From: Nothophaeocryptopus gaeumannii
Taxonomy: Eukaryota; Ascomycota; Dothideomycetes; Mycosphaerellales; Mycosphaerellaceae
DNA length: 64,000 nt
Reading direction: 5' to 3'
NCBI GenBank assembly: GCA_031771865.1
Contig: JASISA010000025.1
Span: forward strand, 2,666,001-2,730,000
The notes beneath the pieces were generated by a model. That model made no database searches. It saw nothing but the letters and a program-made list of their open reading frames with translations, and was not told the origin of the DNA. Shown here one piece after another: positions 9,977-19,338 of this stretch (positions are counted from its first letter, which is position 1; every line of letters begins with the position of its first letter). The position numbers were made by a program, and so were the translations under genes.

Positions 9977-10616
9977 GCTATCCTCTCCCCGCCTCTCTCA
10001 ATCCCCACCCATCGTTCCGCTTCTCCTCCGCTTCGATTCGCGGAGCAACTCAGGCCGGCAGAGTACTATCCTATGAACTGGGACCCTCTCATCTCTCTCT
10101 CTCCCGCCCTCAACGACTGGCTCTCCGACCCGCGCACAATCTCCCGCCAGACGGAGCTTGAACATGTCGATTTTGAAGAGTACTGACGGGTCGATGAGAA
10201 GGCAAAGATAGAACCCCAGTGCATCCGAGGGCAAGATGAAGATCACAAGATGTACAATTTCAAAAACAGGCGGAGAACGAGCGGAGGGGGAATCGATGGT
10301 CTCGGCAAGGGACAAAGTACGAATGAGACAGAGTTGCTGAATTGCTTCGCAATCTCATTCCTTGAATATGCGTCGCGAATATCGATCGAAGGAAGTGAGT
10401 ATTATTGGATCGTCGCCTTTCCGGTCTGCGCCGTCGCCCATATCACCACCCAAGCCGCAACGCTTCAAGTTACCACAGGGTCACAGAAGGTTTCCGGACA
10501 ACGGACGCTTTGGACGCTTGGAAGGGAGGTGGAGAAGTCGAAGCAGGCCGGTTGAGAGTGCTGCGGTGACGGCGTCGTCGAAGGTCGACGAGGACGTGAG
10601 ATGCAGGAGTATCTGA
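9977..10616 (+). pseudogene. Possible broken 3' continuation of the preceding gene
   Basis: After the TGA at 9974-9976 the same frame reads on through PPLRFAEQLRPAEYYPMNWD and similar protein-like sequence to a second TGA at 10184-10186; part of the coding look then moves to other frames (DVQFQKQAENER near 10250; SPFRSAPSPISPPKPQRFK near 10407 ending at a TGA at 10614-10616). No intron with acceptable signals joins these pieces. They look like remains of a longer C-terminus damaged by stops and frameshifts, but chance composition or sequencing error cannot be excluded. Confidence 0.35.
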
Positions 10617-11044
10617 TTGGAAGCGAATGGTACTGACAAGACAAGGAGACGATGTATTGAGGCGGCACGAGAAGTGTGAGAGTCGAGGTGATGTGAAAGT
10701 TGAAGTCTGGAGCTAATCCCGAATCAGCACGTGCCAAGATAGTTCTATTTCCCGCCTGAGAATGCCACTGAAGGTAATCTACGGCTTTCGCCCCACGACA
10801 GTGATAGGAGAAAGGGTGCGCAATAATGATGACTTCATAATGTGTCCGTTTCAACAGCGTCTCATACAGACTATCTAGCAGTGTCACAGAGCCTATCCAG
10901 AACAAAGTAAACATCCAAAGCAATTCGGGGTATCTCCAAAGTTCAACGTCTTTTCAATCCTTCGTATCATCATCATCTCAATGTTCTCTTCAAACACCAC
11001 ATTCCAAAATCTCCACAGCTTTCCAACAAGTCAAGAAAGTCTAT
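10617..11044. other. Intergenic between converging genes, no gene seen
   Basis: About 430 bp; only a weak minus-strand frame (10465-10923) that overlaps the relic and shows no motif. Confidence 0.4.
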
Positions 11045-14000
11045 TCAACGACCTTCTTGCTCAAACCTCTTCTCCAACAAATCATTAGCCAAAACGCAAT
11101 CCCCCAACGCCCTACCTACAAACTCAACTCCCATAATTCCCATTTGCTTGTCCACATATCCAACAACTTCCCTCGAAGCAGGAGGACAAGCCCATACAGG
11201 GTCGTCACCGTGTCTCTTGGGATCGAAGTATCCTCGGATTCTGGTGGCGGTATCGTCACCCAACCACTCTACTTCACCGTTCTGCATAGCCTCGATTGTT
11301 GGTTGAGGCACGAGAACTTGCAGAAACGAATGTACCACGTACGCGTGTTGGCGGATGAAGAGGAACTTGTACCCAGTGACGGAAGTCTGGATCGTGTTGA
11401 CTTTCTTTTCCAGGTCTTTGAGAAGCGGACCAGTTCTCGGGATCAGGGTATCGTGTCGTCCGGATGTGGTCGAATTGAGCATTCGATGAAGAGTTCGCAT
11501 ATGAGCCATCGTCCAAGGGTGGCACTCGTTGAGTACGCCATAGCGAGAGCGAAGCTGCGAGCGAAGTGAGACGGGAAACACTACAGCGGGTTGAGGTGCA
11601 GACAGAATCTCTGGCGGACCGCTTGGACGGACAATGGCGGACCACAGGCGAGAGAAAATCCCTTCAGATTTCTTAGAATCTTTTTCGAGATCCTCGGGGC
11701 GATGCAGAGCCACAGGCCGTCCTCTAAACGGCTGTGGAGCTGGAGCGGCCGAAAACCGAGTTTGAAAGACTTGATTTGAGGCGGTGCTATCGCCATTTGA
11801 ACGGTCGGGCGAGTCGTGGCGGAAAATGTTCGTGTCGAAGAGAGGCGGGAATTGTTTCGATTGGTTGAGCCAAGACGTGGATGCTGTAGTGTCGTTGAAG
11901 TTGACTCTGATTTTCGTGGGCGAGTCCAGGTTGAGGTTCTCTTCGTAGCTGAGAATCTGCTCAGCGCTATCCCCTTCGTCTTGTTCTTCATACAGCTCAT
12001 CCTCTTCGTCCTCGACTCCCTCTCCACGCTGCTGCTTACGGTACATCTCTTCATAGCCACGTCCACCTTCCTCAATGAGTTTCTGCTTTGCTTGTGATCT
12101 GGATGTCAAGCTTTCGTCTTGGAGGCTCGCCACATTCTGGTAAGTTGTCTCGACATCAGAATGTCCAACTCTAGTCTGCGGCCGATCAGCTTCACCAGCT
12201 GACTGCCTTGCAATTGGGCGCGGATGGTGGGCAGCCTGAGATGTCGGCGCAGTCGTTCTCTGCAAGAGCTGTTGGTGATCGCTCGCGGTGCTGTTGAAGC
12301 TATCAGTGGTCTCAAGCGTCGACGAGCCTACACCATGCCTTGACTTGTACTGTCGCCCTCTGCGTTTCGGCTGAGCAAGGGGCTCCATTGTGATCGGATC
12401 ATGTGTAAGCATACTTGTGGATGGCGCTGGGGCAGCATCGCGCAGGTGCTGGAGCTGCGTCTTGGCTCCTTCCGTTCCGGTAGTGTTTGAAGCTGCAAAT
12501 CGGTGGGAGTGCATTTGCTGTTCCAAGGTCGTTTGAGGATTTAGTCTGCTGGAAGAGCTCGAGGCCTTGTGCGACGAAGCAATATGGCCATTACGTCCGC
12601 TGCTCGAAAGACTTTGCCTGAAGGCGCTGCTGCTTCTTCTAGCTTGCGCAAGCTCCGAGGGGCTGCTTTTTATGATGCCGGTCGGCTTCGCAGCTGTCGC
12701 TACATTATGACGCTTCTGCAAGGAACCACTCTTGTGGACACTCGGACTGCGCTTCGAGCTAGACTTTGTCCCTGACGCTGGCGCCTTCTCAGGGCTGTTC
12801 ACACCGTCGAGATTGAGCAGCTCCGTCAAGTCCATGGTCGGCTTTCGTGGTGGGCGCCTTTTCGGCTTGTTGTTCATGATGACTTGGGGTAAGCTGCGGT
12901 GTTCGGAGACATCGTTGTCATCTTCATGAAGTGGACTCTTGCTGTCGTTACGGTCCAACTCTTCACTCGCCACGTCTTCCATGTCGTGGTCTTGATATCG
13001 AGTCGCTTCGGCTTCCGGCTGCGTGAACTCACTTTGCAGCTGGTCATCAACTTCGTACTGCACATCGACGATACCAGCTTCGTCTTCTTCATCAACTCGC
13101 GTGTACTCGCTCTGAAGCTGGTCGTCGGCTTCGTCTTGAAGATCTGCAGTCAGATTGTCCTCCTCGACTTCTTCCTCGTCAGTGCTTGGCGGGGTCAGTT
13201 GGCCGCTTCCGTCTGTGCTGTGTCGTCGTGCGTTTGAGGGTCCTGCTTCAGGTTCATGTGCCGGCGAGTCGGAGTAGGCGAAGTCCATGCCTGAAGACTT
13301 GCGCCAGGTCCGTGGAATCTTTGATCGTAACGGTCCATTTGGAAGGTTCGCGAATGGGTCAAAGTCGTTTTCGAACCGTTGCGTTTGTGATGGTCCATGC
13401 TCATTCGCATCAGGCCCTTCATCCTTTTGAGGCTCCGCTGCTGCTTCTTCATTCTCTCGTTGCTCTTCCTCCAGCAGCTCCTCTTCCACCTCGTCTTGCG
13501 CTTCCTGGTCTTCGTCGAGTGGACGCGATGCCTCGCCCTCCCACAAATCGTCTCCCTCAGGTACAAAGTCACCATCACTGCCATTATCATCTTCTACATC
13601 TGGCTCATCATTCTCATCGCTTTCATCCGATTTATCGTCATTCACAACCACTACATGGTCCGGACTCGCATGCCGGGCTTGGTGGCTCACTGCTTCCCGT
13701 TCTCTTTGCCACTCGTCAGCAGGTATTTGCACTTGAGCTGTGGGTCTCTGTTCAGAGCGTTGCGATGATTGCAGTATTGCAGGCTCAGTCACCTTGCTAT
13801 TGATACGGCCATACTCGTGCCGTAAGCTGGACCGAGCCTTCTTCGCAGAGCTGGTCGGCTCGAAAGGTGACTGCAGACTGGGGTGTATGGACGTTCCTTG
13901 CGGATGAGGTCGGAACGAAGATGAGTTCAGGCTTGGTCTTGACTTCGATCTTGAACTCGGTAGCTTTGGATATTGCTGCTTAGGCGGACTGGATGGCAGA

Positions 14001-14800
14001 TAGCTCACACTCAGCGTCGACCTTTCGCCTTCAGGTATTGTCTGCATGATGCTGGCATGGCTTGCATCTTTTGCTTGTTGCAGGGATTCCAGTGAGACCA
14101 TGGTGAAGTCTTCGGCGTGCGACAATGTCAAGTCTCCGGGCGCATCGCAAAAGGGCCCAACTGCATCTTGAAGGGCTCGATCGAGCTCCTCCCTAGCAAC
14201 ACTCAATCGTTTCGTCCTCCCCGACCCACTCGACCATTGCGCACTCAATCTTTGCATTCGCCCAGAAGCGCGTCTCGGCGGTGTTTGTGTAGCTGGAGGC
14301 ATCATAACATCATCCGCGACGATCGCGGGCTCCATTCCAGGCTCATCTTCCTCCACAGGTTGCGACTCTGCCTGTTGTCGCAAAGCTGGCGAACTCCTCT
14401 TCCCTCTTACTGGCGTGCCCTTTCTCTTCCTCGTCGGCTTCTTAGCCTCTCCCCCTGCCATCTTCTTTGGCGCCTTCTTGGTCGGACTTCTCGACTTTCG
14501 CGGACTTGGGCTCTTAAGCGGCATTGTCGCAGTCCTCGTCATCGCTTTCCCTGGTGTCCCAGTTCCATTCCTCGGCTCAGCCTGTACAGTAACCTTGATG
14601 CGCCATGGACTCGCTCCATCTCCGGCTTGCGGTGTGTCCAACACAATCGACTTGGCGGGGCTTGCGCGTGAATGGAAGCTCAGTCGCGATCTCGGAGTCG
14701 GCTTTCGCGCACTTTGCCAATTCAAGGCTTTGCGACCGGACGGGGGCGATGAAGGGAGGACTATAGGGTCGGGCGAAGAGTCGCGATCCGAGTCGGACAT
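11045..14800 (-). CDS. Large disordered AT-hook-like nuclear protein
   Basis: 1,251 residues in one exon. The N-terminus has a short conserved stretch (SPWRIKVTVQAEP, about 64-76) followed by SP/KSP repeats and an AT-hook-like basic segment, TRKRKGTPVRGKR (about 122-134), suggesting minor-groove DNA binding. A long acidic, Ser/Glu-rich middle follows (about 380-640). The C-terminal 190 residues are globular-looking and hydrophobic (HPWTMAHMRTLHRML, TGYKFLFIRQHAYVVHSFLQVLVPQP, VGYVDKQMGIMGVEFVGRAL) and are probably the conserved functional domain. Similar fungal proteins have been labelled AT DNA-binding protein; I know of no experimental role. It is divergent from the nuclease gene, 413 bp between the start codons. 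Confidence 0.75.
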   Translation of the reverse strand: MSDSDRDSSPDPIVLPSSPPSGRKALNWQSARKPTPRSRLSFHSRASPAKSIVLDTPQAGDGASPWRIKVTVQAEPRNGTGTPGKAMTRTATMPLKSPSPRKSRSPTKKAPKKMAGGEAKKPTRKRKGTPVRGKRSSPALRQQAESQPVEEDEPGMEPAIVADDVMMPPATQTPPRRASGRMQRLSAQWSSGSGRTKRLSVAREELDRALQDAVGPFCDAPGDLTLSHAEDFTMVSLESLQQAKDASHASIMQTIPEGERSTLSVSYLPSSPPKQQYPKLPSSRSKSRPSLNSSSFRPHPQGTSIHPSLQSPFEPTSSAKKARSSLRHEYGRINSKVTEPAILQSSQRSEQRPTAQVQIPADEWQREREAVSHQARHASPDHVVVVNDDKSDESDENDEPDVEDDNGSDGDFVPEGDDLWEGEASRPLDEDQEAQDEVEEELLEEEQRENEEAAAEPQKDEGPDANEHGPSQTQRFENDFDPFANLPNGPLRSKIPRTWRKSSGMDFAYSDSPAHEPEAGPSNARRHSTDGSGQLTPPSTDEEEVEEDNLTADLQDEADDQLQSEYTRVDEEDEAGIVDVQYEVDDQLQSEFTQPEAEATRYQDHDMEDVASEELDRNDSKSPLHEDDNDVSEHRSLPQVIMNNKPKRRPPRKPTMDLTELLNLDGVNSPEKAPASGTKSSSKRSPSVHKSGSLQKRHNVATAAKPTGIIKSSPSELAQARRSSSAFRQSLSSSGRNGHIASSHKASSSSSRLNPQTTLEQQMHSHRFAASNTTGTEGAKTQLQHLRDAAPAPSTSMLTHDPITMEPLAQPKRRGRQYKSRHGVGSSTLETTDSFNSTASDHQQLLQRTTAPTSQAAHHPRPIARQSAGEADRPQTRVGHSDVETTYQNVASLQDESLTSRSQAKQKLIEEGGRGYEEMYRKQQRGEGVEDEEDELYEEQDEGDSAEQILSYEENLNLDSPTKIRVNFNDTTASTSWLNQSKQFPPLFDTNIFRHDSPDRSNGDSTASNQVFQTRFSAAPAPQPFRGRPVALHRPEDLEKDSKKSEGIFSRLWSAIVRPSGPPEILSAPQPAVVFPVSLRSQLRSRYGVLNECHPWTMAHMRTLHRMLNSTTSGRHDTLIPRTGPLLKDLEKKVNTIQTSVTGYKFLFIRQHAYVVHSFLQVLVPQPTIEAMQNGEVEWLGDDTATRIRGYFDPKRHGDDPVWACPPASREVVGYVDKQMGIMGVEFVGRALGDCVLANDLLEKRFEQEGR

Positions 14801-15213
14801 GGTCGTCTGTGTTCTTGGTGGTGCTGCAGGCGCGTTCCCAGTTCGCTCTTTAGCCTCTGCGTCTGCTGGGTCTCCTGGAAGTTGGCGCAGAGCTCGGGAC
14901 CACGCGCAACATCGACTCTGCCTTCACTTGTCTCTCATTGTATCCGGTACTATCATACAGTGAAGAATGGAGAATAGGATATCGGGTCATTGCCGGGGCG
15001 CGCCTTGGGCATCTTCTGAAACCTGCTTTGATCGCGCCACGTGCAAGCTGAACTAGATGGCGCTCGGTGCGGCTCGGTCGCCATGGCGACGGCGGCGTGA
15101 CAGGCTTCACTTCACGTCCTCGACACGATTGACTCGCAGATCTACCACCCGCGTTGAACATTGGAGATGGATTGATATTGGTGCATTGGACCCCTGTGGA
15201 TGTCTGACCCGCG
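14801..15213. promoter_or_regulatory. Shared divergent promoter region
   Basis: 413 bp between the start codons of the AT-hook-like gene (minus) and the resolvase gene (plus). GC-rich, without an obvious TATA box. Both products are likely nuclear DNA-acting proteins, so coregulation is possible. Confidence 0.5.
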
Positions 15214-18015
15214 ATGGGTATTCACGGCATCTTCAAGGAGATCGGGACCGGACAGCGCATCTCCCTGGCCAAGCTCTCCTCCGACCATTTCGTCGAGCAC
15301 GACCGACCCTTCCGCCTCGCGATCGATATATCAATATGGCTCTTCCAGATTCAGGCTGGGAAAGGCGGGTCCAATCCAGCTCTACGAACATTTTATTATC
15401 GACTCCTCCGATTGATGACTTTGAATATACACCCACTCTTCGTGTTTGATGGCCCGAACAAGCCATTGTTCAAGCGCAACAAGAAGGTTGGTGGACCTGG
15501 AGTGAGGGTCGCGAGTGTGCCTGAATTCCTCGCAAAGCAGCTGCTGAAGCAGTTTGGATTCCCATGGCATGTTGCGCCTGGTGAGGCTGAGGCGGAATGT
15601 GCCTTGCTGCAGATGGAAGGCATTGTTGATGCGGTGCTCAGTGAAGATGTAGATACACTGATGTTCGGGTCACTGGTCACGATACGGAACTGGACTCCAG
15701 AATTTAGCAGCAAGGTCCCGACCCATGTCAACATCTACCGAGCGGCTGAGACGAAAGAGAAGAGTGGGATGGACAGAGAAGGCATGATCTTGGTTGCGCT
15801 TATGAGCGGAGGAGACTACATCACAGAAGGGATCCCGGGATGTGGGCCGAAGGTCGCATGCGATGCAGCAAGAGCTGGCTTTGGGAAAGATCTGGTCGAA
15901 TTGGCAAAGAAGAGGGACGTGGCTGGATTGATGTCTTGGAGAGAACGGTTGCAGCACGAGATCAGAACAAATGAGTCGAAGTTCTTCACGAGGAAGAGCA
16001 GCAAGCTGATGATACCGGACACTTTCCCAGATAGGGAGGTTCTCGGATATTATACCGACCCTTGTCTCTCAACAACGGAGAAGTTAGCTCGGCTGAAGCA
16101 GGAGCTGAAGTGGGACCAGGAGATCGACTTCGCTGCTCTGCGCTCATTTGCGGCAGATGCCTTTGACTGGAGATGTCTGGGTGGTGCGAAGAAGTTCATT
16201 CGAAACCTTGCGCCTGCTATGTTAGTACGAGAGCTCAGATTACGAGGAAACGAGAACGTCGATTTACCACCAGTGAACCAGGCCGAACGAGAACAGAAAC
16301 ATGTGCTGGCTATTCATGGAAAGCGGAACCACAAGACCACAGACGCGGAGCTTGAGTACCGCATCACCTTCATCCCTCAAAATCTTGTCCCGATAGACCT
16401 CAGCATCGAAGACGAAGATGAGGACTTCATTTCAGCTGGCGGTGCAGAGGAGGCGAATGAGATCGATGATGAGTGGGCCCAAATACCGAGCAGCACACAA
16501 GACGAGGAGTCTGAGGCACCGTCCTCGCCAAACAAGAAACGCAACTTCAAACCATACCATCCTGATGAGCCGGAGAAGATATGGATGATGAGGTACTTTC
16601 TCCAAGTAGGCTGTCCGTTGCTGGTCGAGGATTATGAAAGCAGTCAGAATGACCCTCGTGCTCTTCTCAAAAAAAAACGCCAAGCTCGAGCAGCCGGTAA
16701 AGGTGAGGGCAATATTCATGCGAAGAAGCCGACGAAGAGTAGAAAGAAAGCAAACGACATGCCGCAAGGCGCATTGGATTACTTTGCGCCTGTGACAAAA
16801 GCATCGCAAACGTCAGTACAGCGGATCAGCAACTCACAAGGAGACCGCGAGCCGCTTAAGGAGGTTGCGACTCGTGGCAACGGCCAGGCAAAGAAGAGCA
16901 TGATGAACAACACCAGCAAAGCGGGCGCTGAGAATCCGGCAACAAAGGTAACTGGCTTTAAGCGGCTGTCAACCCAGCTCTCTATGCCATTCGCTTCCGC
17001 ATTGACTCGAGTCAATGCTTCAGAATCGCATACCTTCGACACGGACGATGATGAGACGCCCAAGCCAGCGAAGGTCGTGCCTCCAACAAAGCACTCTAGT
17101 GGACACTTCGCGAAATTCAACAAATCTGCGGCGACACAAAAGGACGTTCAGAGTACACCGCCGCATCGTAAGAGGCGCTCGGATGATATCTCCTCGCCTT
17201 CCATGAGCCAGCAGTCTATCAGATCCTACTTCGTGCCATCGCCGTCACCGCGCAAACCGCCAGACCAGCGCTCAAACTCCGAAATTATCAATCTCGTTTC
17301 GTCTTCACCTGCAAAGCCGCTTGAACCTCCAAGGCCCAGCTCGCCGACGCCTGTCAGACTCAGCGGTGGATTCATGATTTACGATAACGCAGAACCCAGC
17401 TATTCTCCTCTCCGGAAGCTCACAGCTTCGGTCACCAAGCGAAGGAAGAAAGCTCCCTTGAAGCGAGCGAAGACAGATCCAGCACTCATAAATGATGATG
17501 ATTTGGACCTACTCCTTCCCACACCAAATAGTCGGCATGTCAACCCGAATGCAACTGGCGATATCGTCGAAGCCATGGACCTCGCGAGCCCAGGTCCTCT
17601 TTTTGGCCGGAAATCAGACATGACGGCTCGAATTGTTCTTCCACAACCACCGCGGCCTGCCCCGCCCCTTTTTACAAAGACAAGCGCTCTCCAGCCAGCA
17701 CCACCAACCTCCAGACCTTCTTCTTCGAATCAAAGCAAGCCTGTTCGACGCTCGCCTCGACAAAAGGAGAAATCGAAACCTCAGTCTCAAATCACCGCTG
17801 TGAAGGTGACCAAGAAGAAGGCCATCACTCCGCGTGACTCTCTACCCGGCACTTGGAAAGAAGTTGATGCTGAGACCATCGATCTCTCTGGAGACGGCAG
17901 TGGTTGGAAGCAAAGCGGCGGTACGGCAACAATTACAGGGACTGAAAGAGTGAAAGGTTTGGTGAAGGGTTACAGGAAGAGTGGGGTTGAAGTTTTGGAT
18001 TTGACTGGTGCTTGA
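15214..18015 (+). CDS. Holliday-junction resolvase, Yen1/GEN1-like XPG-family nuclease
   Basis: 933 residues, single exon. The start MGIHGIFKEI has the conserved Gly2 of flap/XPG nucleases. XPG-N (about 1-90) and XPG-I with metal-binding acids D38 (AIDIS), D79 (FVFDGP), E124/E126 (GEAEAE), D145/D147 (SEDVDT) and D201 (SGGDY), then the helix-hairpin motif GIPGCGPKVA. The NPALRTFYYRLLRL stretch is typical of GEN1/Yen1 rather than FEN1 or Rad2. The C-terminal half is disordered, rich in SP/TP and basic clusters; it has a consensus PIP box QQSIRSYF (666-673) and SUMO-interaction-like patches (EIINLVSS, and VEVLDLTGA at the very end). Expected to cut four-way junctions and 5' flaps late in the cell cycle, with phosphorylation controlling access. 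Confidence 0.9.
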   Translation: MGIHGIFKEIGTGQRISLAKLSSDHFVEHDRPFRLAIDISIWLFQIQAGKGGSNPALRTFYYRLLRLMTLNIHPLFVFDGPNKPLFKRNKKVGGPGVRVASVPEFLAKQLLKQFGFPWHVAPGEAEAECALLQMEGIVDAVLSEDVDTLMFGSLVTIRNWTPEFSSKVPTHVNIYRAAETKEKSGMDREGMILVALMSGGDYITEGIPGCGPKVACDAARAGFGKDLVELAKKRDVAGLMSWRERLQHEIRTNESKFFTRKSSKLMIPDTFPDREVLGYYTDPCLSTTEKLARLKQELKWDQEIDFAALRSFAADAFDWRCLGGAKKFIRNLAPAMLVRELRLRGNENVDLPPVNQAEREQKHVLAIHGKRNHKTTDAELEYRITFIPQNLVPIDLSIEDEDEDFISAGGAEEANEIDDEWAQIPSSTQDEESEAPSSPNKKRNFKPYHPDEPEKIWMMRYFLQVGCPLLVEDYESSQNDPRALLKKKRQARAAGKGEGNIHAKKPTKSRKKANDMPQGALDYFAPVTKASQTSVQRISNSQGDREPLKEVATRGNGQAKKSMMNNTSKAGAENPATKVTGFKRLSTQLSMPFASALTRVNASESHTFDTDDDETPKPAKVVPPTKHSSGHFAKFNKSAATQKDVQSTPPHRKRRSDDISSPSMSQQSIRSYFVPSPSPRKPPDQRSNSEIINLVSSSPAKPLEPPRPSSPTPVRLSGGFMIYDNAEPSYSPLRKLTASVTKRRKKAPLKRAKTDPALINDDDLDLLLPTPNSRHVNPNATGDIVEAMDLASPGPLFGRKSDMTARIVLPQPPRPAPPLFTKTSALQPAPPTSRPSSSNQSKPVRRSPRQKEKSKPQSQITAVKVTKKKAITPRDSLPGTWKEVDAETIDLSGDGSGWKQSGGTATITGTERVKGLVKGYRKSGVEVLDLTGA

Positions 18016-18375
18016 GTCCTCTTGTGAGAGTTGTCAATTGATGATTGGGTTTAGCGTTGGCGTTCTCGATACTTGATGATGAAAGTCGGTGGGATGGTTA
18101 TGCCGTTGGTTTGGGATTTCAGCATAGGCACGAAATGACATATGAAAATGAGGCACGGCCACGCAACAATGCGAGACTTTCGACCAGGCTTCCAAATTCT
18201 TGCAATTACCCACATTGTCCCACTTTCCAGCTGATCGCACTCTTCCCAGTTGAAAGGCTGCCTAAAACAAGCGCTTAGCATGTACCGTGTCTCCGACAGC
18301 CAGGCTTCCACCGCTCGAGCCCCTCAATCTGCGAACGTCAACGACACTTTGCGAGGACGAAATATCACCTCGTCG
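18016..18375. other. Intergenic, no gene seen
   Basis: About 360 bp between the resolvase stop and the relic below; short noncoding-looking frames only. Confidence 0.4.
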
Positions 18376-18945
18376 ATGTCATACCTCCTCCCTCCTTCGT
18401 ATGAATCACCAAGCGACGGCTACCACTTTGAAGGATACTTTGTACTGTGGTGGTCAATAATCGTCCCCAAGTACCCAATCAAAGACCCAGATGCGAAGTC
18501 GTTTTTCTTGAAGGTCACTCCCCCGCTATCCTTTCCTATTGTCTACCAGACTGGCAATCTAGATTGAGCAATACGGACCAGATCCGGCTTCCTCAAGATG
18601 GTTTTGACTTCATACGGCGGCTCAGTCTTCGTGCACTACGATGTGGCGTTATCCGCGTAAGACAGCTCCCGTACCCGGATCGATCTAGAGGACAAGGACA
18701 TCGCTAAGGAACAGTCTGAAGGGACACATCGAGAGTATATCTTCGGCTGGCCGACACCGTCAGAAGGCTCCAACGCCGAGCCGGTTTGGATGCTACAGAT
18801 GCCGGAGAGATCAGAGGATCCTCGAATGATGGAGTGGTTTGACGAGAAGAATCGTATCGAGTCGAGGCTGGGTAGCGCGGTTGACATGGAGGAGTTCTGC
18901 GAGGGTTTCGATGGAGGAGGGAGGGAGGTTTGTATGAGGATGTGA
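18376..18945 (+). pseudogene. Small gene relic with two in-frame stops
   Basis: From the ATG at 18376 one frame can be read for 190 codons with stops only at 18565-18567 (TGA) and 18658-18660 (TAA). The parts are protein-like: MSYLLPPSYESPSDGYHFEG, SGFLKMVLTSYGGSVFVHYD, DLEDKDIAKEQSEG, EYIFGWPTPSEGSN and DEKNRIESRLGSAVDMEEF. A GTAAGA at the second stop could be a donor, but available acceptors give introns of 32-40 nt, below the size of all others here. No family recognised. A gene with unusual introns remains possible. Confidence 0.4.
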
Positions 18946-18966
18946 GGGAGGTTTGTATGAGGATGT
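18921..18966 (+). repeat. 23-bp perfect tandem duplication
   Basis: GAGGGAGGTTTGTATGAGGATGT at 18921-18943 and again at 18944-18966, at the 3' end of the relic. Confidence 0.9.
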
Positions 18967-19338
18967 GAGGGAGTGTGAGGAGGCGAGGGAGAGGGCGTTG
19001 GTTAAAAGTATAGTGTTACTTTGAAGCATGAGACGGAAACCTGGGAAGGGTCGGGACGATGTTGTTCGCATGGCGACAGCAGAGATCTGCAGCGCCCAAG
19101 CCATATTCTAAGCAGTTTTGAACATTGTGCGAATCGACAAGGAGTACCACCTGTTGTACAGGATCACTCTACCTGTCGTCGAGTAACGTATCTTTCAAAG
19201 TTTCCAACGTATAATCGTGCCATGCCGAACTCGCTAAAACGTATGGTGGTATCAAAGGTGGGTAGCCGCATTACGACACCTCACCGCGTAGCGGACATAT
19301 GCTGTACAAACAAACGAACAGAGGTGCAAGGTGTCTTG

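Noticed and set aside
9974..10616. Repeat-induced point mutation as cause of the stops
   Set aside because: Stops are TGA and flanking DNA is not AT-enriched or rich in TpA; RIP would favour TAG/TAA and high TpA.
10465..10923. Minus-strand frame of 152 codons
   Set aside because: No motif, no start context, overlaps the relic sequence of the other strand.
18657..18696. GTAAGA at the second stop of the relic as an intron donor
   Set aside because: Available acceptors give 32-40 nt introns without a branch point, shorter than any other intron in the window.
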